A DNA stretch of 40,985 nt from NaphS2 sp964588535 (lineage in GTDB: Bacteria > Desulfobacterota > DSM-4660 > Desulfatiglandales > Desulfatiglandaceae): positions 1 through 40,985 of the forward strand of contig CAZPQA010000016.1 in NCBI GenBank assembly GCA_964588535.1. The letters are read 5' to 3'. Positions 22,572 to 31,664 of this stretch are shown here, piece by piece; position 1 is the stretch's first letter, and the number at the start of each line of letters is the position of its first letter. The notes beneath the pieces are model-generated. The model did not search any database, was not told the DNA's origin, and saw nothing but the letters and a program-made list of their open reading frames with translations. The translations under genes were made by a program, and so were the position numbers.

Positions 22572-23438
22572 ATGAAAGACTTCAACATCATAATCATTAC
22601 GGGCCTGTCAGGTTCCGGAAAGAGCGTGGCCATTGATGCCCTGGAAGACGTGGGCTATTTCTGTGTGGACAACATGCCGATCTCGTTGTTGCCGAAGTTT
22701 CTGACACTCCATTCAAGGGGTGTTTCGGAGGTCCAGAAACTCGCATTTGGCATGGATCTCAGACAAAAGCAATTTCTCTTAAAATATCAGGAGATTTTTG
22801 ACCGACTGCGAGAAGAGGGTTACCACATGGAGATCCTTTTTTTGGAGGCATCTGAAGAAATTCTTTTGAAGCGCTACAGTGAGACCCGAAGGCAGCACCC
22901 CTTGTCCGAAGCCGGCGGTCTCATAGACAGTATTCGGTTTGAAAAGAAGCAACTTACAGGCATAAAAGAAATCGCAGACAGGGTCATTGATACATCCAAT
23001 TTGACGGTACACCAACTCAAAGACCTTGCAATTCAACAAGCAAACCGGGGCATCAGAACAGAAAGGATGCGGATCTCGGTTTTTTCCTTTGGTTTTAAGT
23101 ACGGTATCCCCCTTGAAACGGACCTGCTCATTGATGTCCGGTTCATCCCGAACCCCTACTTCATACCTGAGCTGAAAAGTCTGGACGGCAAGGATGAGAA
23201 GGTCAAAAAATTTGTTAAAGAATGGCCCGAAACTCAGGAATTCTTTGAAAAGTATTTTTCCCTCCTTGAATATTTACTCCCTCTTTATAAAAAAGAGGGT
23301 AAATCATATTTGACAGTTGCAGTGGGATGCACAGGAGGAAAACACCGCTCGGTAGCCATAGCTGAAGAACTTTGGTCACGTTTAAGAGACGTCAACGGGG
23401 AAGTGACTTTAACCCACCGGGACATTGAACTGTCTTGA
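22572..23438 (+). CDS. rapZ: RapZ/YvcJ P-loop nucleotide-binding regulator
   Basis: 288 residues. Walker A GLSGSGKS (residues 10-17), then FCVDNMPISLLP, a central RETRRQHPLS-like segment (SETRRQHPL), and the C-terminal RNA-binding half ending GCTGGKHRSVAIAEEL. In E. coli RapZ senses GlcN-6-P and controls glmS mRNA through small RNAs; in Firmicutes YvcJ is a nucleotide-binding protein of less clear role. Its place after yvcK and near glmM and nagB fits control of hexosamine supply. A GlmZ-type small RNA was not recognised. Confidence 0.95.
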   Translation: MKDFNIIIITGLSGSGKSVAIDALEDVGYFCVDNMPISLLPKFLTLHSRGVSEVQKLAFGMDLRQKQFLLKYQEIFDRLREEGYHMEILFLEASEEILLKRYSETRRQHPLSEAGGLIDSIRFEKKQLTGIKEIADRVIDTSNLTVHQLKDLAIQQANRGIRTERMRISVFSFGFKYGIPLETDLLIDVRFIPNPYFIPELKSLDGKDEKVKKFVKEWPETQEFFEKYFSLLEYLLPLYKKEGKSYLTVAVGCTGGKHRSVAIAEELWSRLRDVNGEVTLTHRDIELS

Positions 23439-23463
23439 CAATATGTCTGAGCGTTTTTATTAA
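23435..23463 (+). promoter_or_regulatory. Putative sigma-70 promoter before the beta-helix gene
   Basis: TTGACA at 23435-23440 overlaps the rapZ stop codon, with TATTAA at 23458-23463 after a 17-base spacer. It would give a transcript starting near 23470, about 45 bases before the ATG of the beta-helix gene, so that gene may be expressed independently of yvcK-rapZ. Confidence 0.5.
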
Positions 23464-23514
23464 GATACGCAAGCTTCATCATGTTGAGGCGATACATTAG
23501 ATTGAGGTAATAAA

Positions 23515-24789
23515 ATGACAAAAAACTCAGAAAGCAAAAGCATCCTGAACCAGTTGTTGGATAAGGGAGTCCGCATCCCCTGCCCTGAAAGCGTGGAGAT
23601 CGGTCCCGATATTAACCCGGAAAGGGTTTCCGGTGACCATGTTACCATTTATTCCGGGTGCAAAATCCTTGGGCCAAAAACCCTTATCATGTCTGGCGTG
23701 GAGCTTGGATACGAGGCGCCGGTAACTGTCCACAACTGCCAGTTGGGTAAGAATGTCAAGCTGAAGGGCGGATTTTTTTACGAAGCCTGCTTCCTGGAAG
23801 GATCCGGTATGGGCTCGGGTGCCCAGATCAGGGAGGCATGCCTTCTTGAGGAAGGGGCAAAGGGAGCCCACACGGTGGGGTTGAAACAGACAATCCTGCT
23901 ACCCTTTGTGACCCTGGGAAGTCTCATCAACTTTTGTGATTGTCTTATGGCCGGGGGAACCGACGAAAAGAATCACAGCGAGGTGGGGAGTTCTTACATC
24001 CACTTTAATTACACCCCAAACCAGGACAAGGCCACGCCCTCACTTATGGGAGATGTTCCAAGGGGGGTAATGATTAACCAGCGGCCTATATTCTTAGGCG
24101 GGCAGGGCGGAATTGTAGGCCCTGTCAGGATAGATTTCGGCAATGTGGTTGCCGCAGGTACCATCGTTCGTAAAGATATCCTGAAAGAAAACACGATCAC
24201 GATTCTTTTAGGGAGTCCAACTTTGAAAAAATCCTGGCCCTTTCATCCGGGTTTGTACAACAATATCAAGCGGATTATCGACCTTAATACCGGTTACATT
24301 GCAAACCTCGTTGCGCTTCGAAGGTGGTACTTGGACGTCAGATCTGAATTGATGAACCACGGACCTATGGATAAGGCCCTGTTAGAGGGGGCCCTGGAAA
24401 AACTGGACAAGGCCATTCAGGAGAGGCTTAAAAGGTTAGGGGCCGTGGCAAGCCGAATGCCCCGATCCATTGAGATACATAAAGAGATCACGAAGGGCAA
24501 TACGAATAAAGCCCTGATTCAAAGAAAGCAGGAATTCACTGAAAAGTGGCCCGAGCTGGAGCAGGCATTTAAAGACAGCCTGGCCTGGGAGGGCGATTCT
24601 TCTCAAAAAGACCGGTTTTTGAGCATTCTTGAAAAAGCGAGCCGTGCAAAAGGCGACAACTACGTGGATATTATCAGAGGTCTCCATGAAGACGCAGCGT
24701 TAGCCGGGACCCTCTGGTTGCAAGGCATTGTCGATAAAGTCACGGAACATATCTGGAATTTATTGCCCTGCTTTGGGGAAAAAAGGTAA
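23515..24789 (+). CDS. Left-handed beta-helix (hexapeptide) GlmU-like protein
   Basis: 424 residues. From about residue 30 to 240 the sequence is hexapeptide-like (VTIYSGCKILGPKTLIMSG, VTVHNCQLGKNVKLKGG, then GSLINFCDCLMAGG), ending in GPVRIDFGNVVAAGTIVRKD. This is a left-handed parallel beta-helix like the acetyltransferase half of GlmU. It is followed by a helical C-terminal region of ~180 residues. The nucleotidyltransferase half with its GxGTRM loop is absent. Such proteins are often annotated UDP-GlcNAc pyrophosphorylase in deltaproteobacteria, which the sequence does not support. An N-acetyltransferase role in hexosamine metabolism is a reasonable inference from fold and neighbours. ATG has GAGG 8 bases upstream. 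Confidence 0.8.
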   Translation: MTKNSESKSILNQLLDKGVRIPCPESVEIGPDINPERVSGDHVTIYSGCKILGPKTLIMSGVELGYEAPVTVHNCQLGKNVKLKGGFFYEACFLEGSGMGSGAQIREACLLEEGAKGAHTVGLKQTILLPFVTLGSLINFCDCLMAGGTDEKNHSEVGSSYIHFNYTPNQDKATPSLMGDVPRGVMINQRPIFLGGQGGIVGPVRIDFGNVVAAGTIVRKDILKENTITILLGSPTLKKSWPFHPGLYNNIKRIIDLNTGYIANLVALRRWYLDVRSELMNHGPMDKALLEGALEKLDKAIQERLKRLGAVASRMPRSIEIHKEITKGNTNKALIQRKQEFTEKWPELEQAFKDSLAWEGDSSQKDRFLSILEKASRAKGDNYVDIIRGLHEDAALAGTLWLQGIVDKVTEHIWNLLPCFGEKR

Positions 24790-24800
24790 GAAAACTGGAC

Positions 24801-25706
24801 CTACTCAAATTCCTCTGATTCATCCGAAGGATATAACAGGTACAGACTCTCTTTTTTTATTTCGTCAGGGTCTTCGCGAAGGAGGTATTCCTCAGCGTCC
24901 TTCCGGAATGCCTTTGCCCGCCTTTCCAGGTCCTCTAATTTCGCGGTCACACCCGTATCCCGCAACATTGCCTTGACCGTATGAAATATGTCTTCATTGC
25001 CGTAGAGTAACGTCCCTTCCTGAAGGATCTTACATGCGAGAATATGCTTGAAAGAGTCAAACCGGACCTGTTCCCGGACACGCGCCAGATCCTTCACAAT
25101 ATAGTCGATCTCTTCCCGCAAGTGCGGGGCAATCAGAAGCCTGTATTTTTCCTGGTAAATGGCATTGTCCAATCTTCTGATCAAATCCTCGCCACACTCA
25201 TCATTCATGATTACGACGATATCCATGTCCGACCCGTTAACTAATTTTCCGGTACTTCTCTCCGGCCGGGGCACATCATGGGCCATGTTATAGACAATAT
25301 CTCCCGCGATGATAAAACAGGCATCATCATTCAGGGGTCGTTCCGTCTCAAGCCTGCTCGAGAGGCCTGAAACGACGCTGAACGCCAATTCGAGCTTGCC
25401 TCTGCTGACTTCCTCAATATGGGAAGCCACGCTCCGGACCCTTTTCTCCAATGCATTTACATCCCCGGAAAGACCGACTATAGAGTAAGTCAAAAACTCC
25501 CTGAATATGGAGGGGGAAAGACGCGCAAAACCCTTAAGCCTGCGGTCCAGGCGGAGATAGTGAGTCCCGGCGGTTCGTATGGTAAGGCCCTGGGAAAGCT
25601 TGCACGTTCGCCACAGGATCAGGCCATCACCGCCCATAATCTCCCATATCTCCGCACCGGTAAGCGGCCCTTTTTTCTCGATGAGACTGATGATTTTCTT
25701 TTCCAT
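24801..25706 (-). CDS. wHTH plus nucleotidyltransferase-like protein of unknown function
   Basis: About 301 residues from ATG 25706; a TTG at 25781 would add 25. The N-terminal ~45 residues look like a winged helix (LIEKKGPLTGAEIWEIMGGD). A central GSDMDIVVIM matches the G-S-D-x-D motif of polymerase-beta-type nucleotidyltransferases, and a predicted helical tail is rich in Glu/Arg. No kinase or signal sequence is seen. It converges with the beta-helix gene with an 11-base gap. Possible roles include nucleotidylation of an RNA or small molecule; no named family can be given. Confidence 0.75.
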   Translation of the reverse strand: MEKKIISLIEKKGPLTGAEIWEIMGGDGLILWRTCKLSQGLTIRTAGTHYLRLDRRLKGFARLSPSIFREFLTYSIVGLSGDVNALEKRVRSVASHIEEVSRGKLELAFSVVSGLSSRLETERPLNDDACFIIAGDIVYNMAHDVPRPERSTGKLVNGSDMDIVVIMNDECGEDLIRRLDNAIYQEKYRLLIAPHLREEIDYIVKDLARVREQVRFDSFKHILACKILQEGTLLYGNEDIFHTVKAMLRDTGVTAKLEDLERRAKAFRKDAEEYLLREDPDEIKKESLYLLYPSDESEEFE

Positions 25707-25777
25707 ACAAATTTTAGATGAGAGATAAGACTTTGCTTTTTTTAAAGGTCGACTATAGAAGAAACCGGATTTGTAGG

Positions 25778-25981
25778 TCAAGATGATGAAACCATCACAA
25801 AAGAATTGAAAGGCTGAGCTTCCAGTGTGGGGTCACCACTTGCCACCAGTTTGCAGATCATTGGAGTCCTGCTTTTTATACCCGAATATTTTGAAAATTC
25901 CTGATGGAAGGATAGCCTAACATAATCCACACGATTCTGCACCGGTGTACTGTTGAATCGTTTTGCCAGGGCCCTCTTCAA
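25778..25981 (-). CDS. Doubtful 67-aa open frame in the 25707-26198 intergenic region
   Basis: A TTG-started frame (LKRALAKRFNSTPVQNRV...) with no convincing ribosome site and a stop codon three codons upstream. The composition looks protein-like (basic and hydrophobic alternating, ending near ASGDPTLEAQPFNSF), which suggests a real small gene or the remnant of one. No family recognised. The rest of the 492-base gap holds only a weak promoter-like TTGACT-N17-CATTAT at 26030-26058 pointing to the DUF2059 gene. Confidence 0.25.
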   Translation of the reverse strand: MKRALAKRFNSTPVQNRVDYVRLSFHQEFSKYSGIKSRTPMICKLVASGDPTLEAQPFNSFVMVSSS

Positions 25982-26198
25982 CTCACTTCATAAACTCAAA
26001 TCCAGTCGCTTCAAATGCGGTAAATATCCTTGACTATTGTCTTCGATACAACCATTATTCTGATCTTCCGTATGTGTTTCGGTGGAATTGTATTTCAGTT
26101 CCACAAACCAAGCCAAACCCAATAAAGTTTAGCAGGTCAACAACCAAAACCTTTTTATCGAAGTATCCTAACATATCCATCATGAGGTGCATATTGAC

Positions 26199-26753
26199 AT
26201 GAAAAGAAATCGAACCACATTATGGACCATCAGTTGCGTTATGATATTCCTCCTTTTCGCTGCCGGCCCTGCAAAAGCGGAAGTTAAGCCCATCGATCCA
26301 TCAAAAATTCAGGCTATCAAAAAGCTGCTCGACTTGATCAGACTGGAAGAAGTGGTCATGTTGACAGCCGAAAACACGCTTGAACGCTTTTTCCCCATTC
26401 TCAAAGAGGCAACAGCCCAGAACAACCAGGCCGTTTCGGAGACGGTCTTTGCCATCCTTAAAGGCACTACCCTGTCCCTGGTAAAACGACAGATCTCAGC
26501 CAAAGGAGGCCTTATGGACAGGGTCATCCCGCTCTACGACAAACATTACACCCGGGGTGAAATCCAGACCCTGATCCAATTTTATGAAACTCCCCTGGGG
26601 AAAAAGGTGACCGCACTCAGACCCGGGATCGCAAAAGAGGGCATGGTGGTAGCTGAGGAATGGATCAATTTCCTGAAACCCCTGCTGGTTAAAGCGTTGG
26701 CAAAGAGCCTTGAAAAAGAGGGGTATGCCATTGTTAAAAAACCCACCAAATGA
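26199..26753 (+). CDS. DUF2059-like exported protein
   Basis: 184 residues from ATG 26199, with GAGGTG 9 bases upstream (a GTG four codons earlier overlaps that site). An N-terminal signal peptide (KRNRTTLWTISCVMIFLLFA, cleavage after A-K-A) precedes an all-helical region with IPLYDKHYTRGEIQTLIQFYETPLGKKV, the typical DUF2059 core. It is probably periplasmic. Function is unknown for the family. It precedes the TRAP transporter on the same strand by 243 bases, so shared transcription is uncertain. Confidence 0.85.
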   Translation: MKRNRTTLWTISCVMIFLLFAAGPAKAEVKPIDPSKIQAIKKLLDLIRLEEVVMLTAENTLERFFPILKEATAQNNQAVSETVFAILKGTTLSLVKRQISAKGGLMDRVIPLYDKHYTRGEIQTLIQFYETPLGKKVTALRPGIAKEGMVVAEEWINFLKPLLVKALAKSLEKEGYAIVKKPTK

Positions 26754-26996
26754 GGGGGAGCCGCATCAGGAACCCAAAGAGTGATTAACCGTAAATTTAT
26801 GGAAATCGCTGTTTGACAATAAGGCCCGGGATTAGTATTCCTAAGACCTGTCGGAACAGAACTTATATTTCGCGCTTTCTTATAAGCAGCGAATCGGTTC
26901 ATTTTCATAATGGTGAAGGGAGGTGATGCTTTTCATCGGTCATTTTGGAGAAGGATATCAGATCCAACAAACAATCAACTGAGGAGGTTCGTTCTT

Positions 26997-28049
26997 ATGA
27001 AAAAATTCTGGATTAAAGCACTGTTGGTTATGGCTGCGTTGATGTTTCTGGCCACTCCTTGTATGGCCAAAGAAAAGGTCATTAAATGGAAAGTTCAGGG
27101 GTTTGTGCCGGCCGGCATGTTATACCACGACACATTAGTACGTATGGCTGAAAAGGTCAAAAAGGCGACCGGTGGACGGCTGGTCTTTGAGGTTCATCCT
27201 GCCGGCGCTCTGGTGCCTCCTTTCGAGGGGATAAAAGCTGTCAGTCAAGGGGCATACCAGGCCCAATACAGCTATTCGGCCATGTGGGTCGGCAAGATCC
27301 CCGTTTCGCCCCTTTTCACTGCCTCCCCCGGAGGACTGAATACCCTCGGCATGCAGATGTGGCTTAACGAGGGCGGTGGCGCAGAATTGTGGCAGGAAAT
27401 CTATGACGATTACGGCTTTAACGTAAAGGTATTGCCCGCAGCTCCCATTTCCATGGAGAATTTTATGTGGGCAAAAAAGCCCGTCCGAAAACTGGAAGAT
27501 TTCAAGGGACTGAAGATGCGTATGATGCCTTTGATGGGCGACGTCCTTCAGGAACACGGATTTTCAGTAATCTTCTGCCCCGGGGGGGAAATTATGCCGA
27601 ACCTGCAAAGAGGGGTCCTGGATGCGGCAGAATACTCCATCCCTGCTTTTGACAAGACCTTGGGCATCTGGGAAGTCTGTAAATATGTGATGCTCCCGGG
27701 TATTCATCAGCCTGCCTCCCAGACAGAACTTCTCATCAACAAAGATGCCTATGCAGCCCTGCCTGATGATCTGAAGGCCGCGCTCAAGGCGGCTGTAAAC
27801 CAGAGCAGGTTGGATGAGTGGCTCTGGATGGAACAGAAAAATATCGAGGCAATCAAGTTTTTGCAGGGAAAAGGGATTACCTGGGTGACCATGGACCCGG
27901 AAACCGTAACCACCATGCAGAAATGGGCCACAGAATACCTGGATAAGCGCGCGTCCAAGGATAAGAATTTTGCCAAAGTATGGAATTCCATCCAGAAATT
28001 CAGTGAACAATGGTATCCGTATCATAAGCTCTACAGTCTCCCCCATTAA
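26997..28049 (+). CDS. dctP: TRAP transporter solute-binding protein (DctP family)
   Basis: 350 residues from ATG 26997, with AGGAGG 8 bases upstream (an in-frame start 87 bases earlier lacks one). Signal peptide KKFWIKALLVMAALMFLA with a cleavage site after CMA. The mature part follows the DctP pattern: IKWKVQGFVPAGMLYHDTLV, a GGRLVFEVHPAGALVPPFE strand, and LEDFKGLKMRMMPLMGDVL with the arginine of the ligand-carboxylate clamp. Substrate is probably an organic acid or acyl compound. It lies ahead of dctQ and dctM, separated from them by a strong hairpin. The family is clear, the ligand is not. Confidence 0.94.
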   Translation: MKKFWIKALLVMAALMFLATPCMAKEKVIKWKVQGFVPAGMLYHDTLVRMAEKVKKATGGRLVFEVHPAGALVPPFEGIKAVSQGAYQAQYSYSAMWVGKIPVSPLFTASPGGLNTLGMQMWLNEGGGAELWQEIYDDYGFNVKVLPAAPISMENFMWAKKPVRKLEDFKGLKMRMMPLMGDVLQEHGFSVIFCPGGEIMPNLQRGVLDAAEYSIPAFDKTLGIWEVCKYVMLPGIHQPASQTELLINKDAYAALPDDLKAALKAAVNQSRLDEWLWMEQKNIEAIKFLQGKGITWVTMDPETVTTMQKWATEYLDKRASKDKNFAKVWNSIQKFSEQWYPYHKLYSLPH

Positions 28050-28091
28050 ATTCAGGGAAACGGCGTAAAACAGTTAACTTGAACTAAACAG

Positions 28092-28129
28092 GGGGCATTA
28101 CCCTGGAAATATTACCGGTGTAATGCCCC
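28092..28129 (+). terminator. Intra-operon hairpin (attenuator) between dctP and dctQ
   Basis: GGGGCATTAC (28092-28101) pairs perfectly with GTAATGCCCC (28120-28129) across 18 bases, followed by TTGCCTTTAT. It lies 43 bases after the dctP stop and about 155 before dctQ, where partial termination would give more binding protein than membrane subunits, a common arrangement in binding-protein transporters. Confidence 0.6.
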
Positions 28130-28284
28130 TTGCCTTTATAAACCGGACTTGAGGGGTTGGGAAAATTTCCGGATTTCTCAATCCCTTAATCTATTTCGTA
28201 TGAGGTCTTTTCCAGCGGGATTGTACTGTCGGTATTTTGCGTACAATTTCACTTGAGAGGGCCTGAGAGACGAGGTGTATTCGC

Positions 28285-28797
28285 ATGGAGAAGTTCCTCC
28301 GCATCATCGATCGTGCCAGTGAGTGGACCGGGAAGTGTGCCAGCTTCCTCGTGGTGATTCTCACCCTTGCCATCGGTTATGATATCACGGTGCGATACCT
28401 GTTCGCCAAAGCCAATTTCTGGCCCTACGACCTGACGTATATGCTCTATGGCAGCTACACAATGCTCGGCGCCGCCTACTGCCATTACCGCAAAGGGCAC
28501 GTGCGAATGGATCTACTCTATAGCAAGCTTTCACCGCGAGGGCAGGCCAGGATGGATGTGATCTGTTACATCTTTCTCTTCTTCCCTTTCTTTTCGATTC
28601 TCTTTTATAAGTGCGGCGAAAATGCCTTCTGGGCACTGACGCATGGAGAGACCAGCCATGCGAGTGTCTGGCGACCCTCTTTAGCCCCGTTTAAACTAGC
28701 CATTCTTTTTGGCATTTTCCTTTTTTACCTCCAGGGAATCGCGGAATTTCTCAGAGCGCTCACAGTCGCCATAAAAGGAGAGCCCCATGAGTCCTGA
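28285..28797 (+). CDS. dctQ: TRAP transporter small membrane subunit (DctQ)
   Basis: 170 residues with four hydrophobic segments: near residues 16-36, 48-68, 90-110 and 130-152. The family motif-like WPYDLTYMLYGSYTMLGAAY with charged residues at the interface, and RMDLLY after HVRMD, are typical of DctQ. ATG 28285 has GAGGTG 7 bases upstream. It overlaps dctM by 11 bases, so the two membrane subunits are translated together. It forms the permease with DctM, using a sodium or proton gradient. Confidence 0.9.
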   Translation: MEKFLRIIDRASEWTGKCASFLVVILTLAIGYDITVRYLFAKANFWPYDLTYMLYGSYTMLGAAYCHYRKGHVRMDLLYSKLSPRGQARMDVICYIFLFFPFFSILFYKCGENAFWALTHGETSHASVWRPSLAPFKLAILFGIFLFYLQGIAEFLRALTVAIKGEPHES

Positions 28798-30106
28798 GCT
28801 GACGACCATATTGATGATATTGAGCCTCCTGGTATTGTTGGCCGGCTTTCCACTGGCTTTTGGCGTGGGCACTGTAGGGGTTTTTTTCGGTCTTCTGACG
28901 TCAGGACCGGGGTTTATGTACATGATCGCCCCGCGGGTTATGGACGGCATTCTTTCAGCCTACATCCTGGCAGCGGTTCCCCTTTTCATTTTCATGGGCA
29001 ACATGATGCAAGCCTCGGGGGTGGCAGAGAAGGCATTTCGGATCTTACACAGATGGATGGGCGGAATGAACGGAGGGCTGGCTGTGGCAACAGTGCTCCT
29101 TGCCATGATTTTTGCCGCGACCACTGGTGTGGTAGGCGCATCCGAGACTGCCATTGGACTGCTGGCGGTCCCTTCAATGCTTAAGGCCCGGTATTCAAAA
29201 TCCCTTGCCAGCGGATGTGTGTGCGCAGGAGGCACCCTTGGGATTCTGATCCCCCCTTCCATTATGCTGATTCTATATGCTCCCATGGCAGGCGTCTCTG
29301 TCCTGCAGATGTTCGCCGGGGCCGTCGTTCCCGGAATGCTGCTGGGGTTATTATACATTGTCTATATCCTGATCCGGTGTGCAATCAATCCCAGTATGGG
29401 CCCCGCCATGCCCACTGAGGAGCGTCTGGGGGTATTTACGAAGGAATCCCTCATAGACGGCTTAAAATATCTCATCCCGCCTCTTTTTCTAGTTTTTCTG
29501 GTCCTGGGCTCAATCTTCTTCGGCGTTGCATCCCCCACTGAAGCCGGGGCCGTAGGCGCCATTGGGGCCACACTCCTGGGTCTGGTCTATAAGGGTCTCA
29601 CCTGGCAGACGTTTAAGGAGAATTGCTTTGTCACCATCCGGGTAACATCCATGATCGTCTTTATCGCGGTAGCGGCCAGCCTGTTTACGGGCGCTTTTCT
29701 GAGCGCCGGGTGCGGTCAGGTCATTACAAACACCATGGAGTCTTTTGGCCTGGGTCCGTGGGGGATATTTATCACCATGCTCGTGATCATTCTGTTCCTC
29801 GGGATGTTCATAGACTGGATCGGGATCCTGATGATTATTGTCCCGATTTTCTCCCCCATGCTTTTGACGCTGGGCTTTAATCCCCTATGGGTGGGATTGG
29901 TCATTTGCACCAGTTTACAGATTTCGTTCCTCACACCTCCCTTTGCCTATTCCATATTTTATCTGAAGGGAATAAATGTCGGGCTGGATCTCCCCGAGAT
30001 GTATCGGGGTGTTGTCCCTTTTGTGGGCATTCAAGTGCTGGTCGTGGTTCTCATCATCGTTTTCCCCCAACTTTGCCTATGGTTGCCGGGAGTCATGTCA
30101 AACTAA
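28787..30106 (+). CDS. dctM: TRAP transporter large permease (DctM)
   Basis: 439 residues, about twelve to thirteen membrane segments. Characteristic sequences: VPLFIFMGNMMQASGVAEK, TGVVGASETAIGLLAVPSM, GTLGILIPPSIMLILYAPMAG (the GILIPPS signature) and FGVASPTEAGAVGAIGATLLG. Cytoplasmic-membrane channel of the TRAP system. RBS AAGGAGAG lies within the end of dctQ. It is followed after 18 bases by the acyl-CoA ligase gene, suggesting the imported acid is activated to a CoA ester. Confidence 0.95.
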   Translation: MSPELTTILMILSLLVLLAGFPLAFGVGTVGVFFGLLTSGPGFMYMIAPRVMDGILSAYILAAVPLFIFMGNMMQASGVAEKAFRILHRWMGGMNGGLAVATVLLAMIFAATTGVVGASETAIGLLAVPSMLKARYSKSLASGCVCAGGTLGILIPPSIMLILYAPMAGVSVLQMFAGAVVPGMLLGLLYIVYILIRCAINPSMGPAMPTEERLGVFTKESLIDGLKYLIPPLFLVFLVLGSIFFGVASPTEAGAVGAIGATLLGLVYKGLTWQTFKENCFVTIRVTSMIVFIAVAASLFTGAFLSAGCGQVITNTMESFGLGPWGIFITMLVIILFLGMFIDWIGILMIIVPIFSPMLLTLGFNPLWVGLVICTSLQISFLTPPFAYSIFYLKGINVGLDLPEMYRGVVPFVGIQVLVVVLIIVFPQLCLWLPGVMSN

Positions 30107-30124
30107 CCGCGTAAAGGAAATATT

Positions 30125-31654
30125 GTGAATATCGGAAGTCTTTTAAGCCGCCATGGGCGATATCAGCCCAACAAACTGGCGCTGGTTTTTGAAGATCGTC
30201 GCCTGACCTATGGAGAATACAACCAGAACGTCAACCGGCTGGCAAACGCCCTGCTGGATATGGGCATTCAAAAAGGAGACAAGATCTCCACACTGCTGCC
30301 CAACTGTATGGAGATCCTTGAAGTCTACTGGGCCGCCGCCAAAATCGGCGCCGTGGCCGTGCCGCACAGCATGTTGCTCCTGACCGACGGACTTAAATCC
30401 CTTTTAAACGATTCCGACACCACAATGGTCGTCACCAATTCGTCAATGGTGGAAACACTGGACAACATCAGGAAGGATCTACCTGCAATTCCGGACGATC
30501 GATTTCTGCTGATCGATGGCGGGGGCATGCCGGGATACCGGGATTATCACGGGCTCAAGGCGATGGCCAGTGACGCCGACCCACAGGGCATCAAGATCCA
30601 TGAGGACGATATCTACAATATCATGTACAGCAGCGGCACCACCGGCCACCCCAAAGGGATTGTGATCAATCACAAAATCCGTGTCGCCTACAGTACCCTG
30701 TCGGCCTCCATTTTCCGCATGACCCCTGAAAGCGTCATGCTCCACTCAGGGGCTTTGGTGTTTAACGGTGCGTTTATTACCCTTCTGACCTCCATGTTCC
30801 TCGGAAGCACCTTTATCCTTCATCCTCAATTTGATACGGAAGCCTTTATCGAAACCGTCCAACGTGAAAAGGTGACCCATGTGATGATGGTGCCGTCCCA
30901 GGTTGTGGGGGTGCTTCATTCCGCCAACTTCTCCGCCGAAGCCCTCTCCTCCCTGGAAATGATCTGCTCGGTGGGGGCGCCGCTGCACAAAGAACATAAG
31001 GAAGAGCTCATTAAACACCTTCCCAACCGGCTCTATGAGCTTTACGGGCTGACCGAAGGGTTTATGACCATTCTGGACAGAAATGATTACGAAACCAAAA
31101 CCGGCTCCGTGGGAGCGCCCACCGCCTTTTTCGACATTCGCATCGAGAATGACGACAAAAAGCAGGTTCCCGCGGGCGTTGTGGGTGAAATCGTAGGAAA
31201 GGGCCCCATACAGATGGTGGAATACTACAAACGCCCCGGACTGACCCGCCAGGCCGTTGTTGAGGGGTGGCTTTATACGGGGGATATGGGTTACGTGGAT
31301 GAAGACGGCTTTCTCTATCTGGTAGATCGTAAGAAAGACATGATCATATCCGGCGGGGTGAATGTATACCCCAGGGACATCGAGGAGATTATCGTTCAAC
31401 ATCCTGATGTCATGGAGGCAGCGGTATTCGGCATTCCGGACGAGAAATGGGGTGAAACCCCTGTTGCAGCGGTCACTATGGCCATAACCGCGAATATCAG
31501 CACCGAAGAACTGGTCCACTGGACCAATGAACGGGTGAGTGCCAAATTCCAGCGGATTCACCAAGCCGTTATTCTGGAAGATTTCCCTCGAAATGCGGCC
31601 GGAAAAACCCTCAAGCGGACCATCCGCGATGAATTTCTCGCGGAAAAAACATAG
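30125..31654 (+). CDS. AMP-forming acyl-CoA synthetase/ligase
   Basis: 509 residues from a GTG at 30125, with AAGGAA 5-6 bases upstream. Adenylate-forming motifs in order: YSSGTTGHPKGIV (P-loop, about residues 163-175), YELYGLTEG, YTGDMGYVDEDGFLYLVDRKKDMIISGGVNVYP in separate blocks (A7/A8), and the C-terminal lysine in GKTLKR. Converts a carboxylic acid to its CoA thioester at the expense of ATP. The size suggests a medium- or aromatic-acid ligase rather than an acetyl-CoA synthetase. It sits between the TRAP permease and a 3-hydroxyacyl-CoA dehydrogenase, which suggests uptake, activation and oxidation of the same acid. The substrate itself is not visible. Confidence 0.93.
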   Translation: MNIGSLLSRHGRYQPNKLALVFEDRRLTYGEYNQNVNRLANALLDMGIQKGDKISTLLPNCMEILEVYWAAAKIGAVAVPHSMLLLTDGLKSLLNDSDTTMVVTNSSMVETLDNIRKDLPAIPDDRFLLIDGGGMPGYRDYHGLKAMASDADPQGIKIHEDDIYNIMYSSGTTGHPKGIVINHKIRVAYSTLSASIFRMTPESVMLHSGALVFNGAFITLLTSMFLGSTFILHPQFDTEAFIETVQREKVTHVMMVPSQVVGVLHSANFSAEALSSLEMICSVGAPLHKEHKEELIKHLPNRLYELYGLTEGFMTILDRNDYETKTGSVGAPTAFFDIRIENDDKKQVPAGVVGEIVGKGPIQMVEYYKRPGLTRQAVVEGWLYTGDMGYVDEDGFLYLVDRKKDMIISGGVNVYPRDIEEIIVQHPDVMEAAVFGIPDEKWGETPVAAVTMAITANISTEELVHWTNERVSAKFQRIHQAVILEDFPRNAAGKTLKRTIRDEFLAEKT

Positions 31655-31664
31655 GAGTCAAAAC

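Noticed and set aside
30746..31564. Long antisense frame inside the acyl-CoA ligase gene (similar ones in the crotonase, hydroxyacyl-CoA dehydrogenase, carB and hcp genes)
   Set aside because: Histidine- and glycine-rich translation typical of the reverse strand of real genes; no ribosome site, and the sense genes have clear family motifs.
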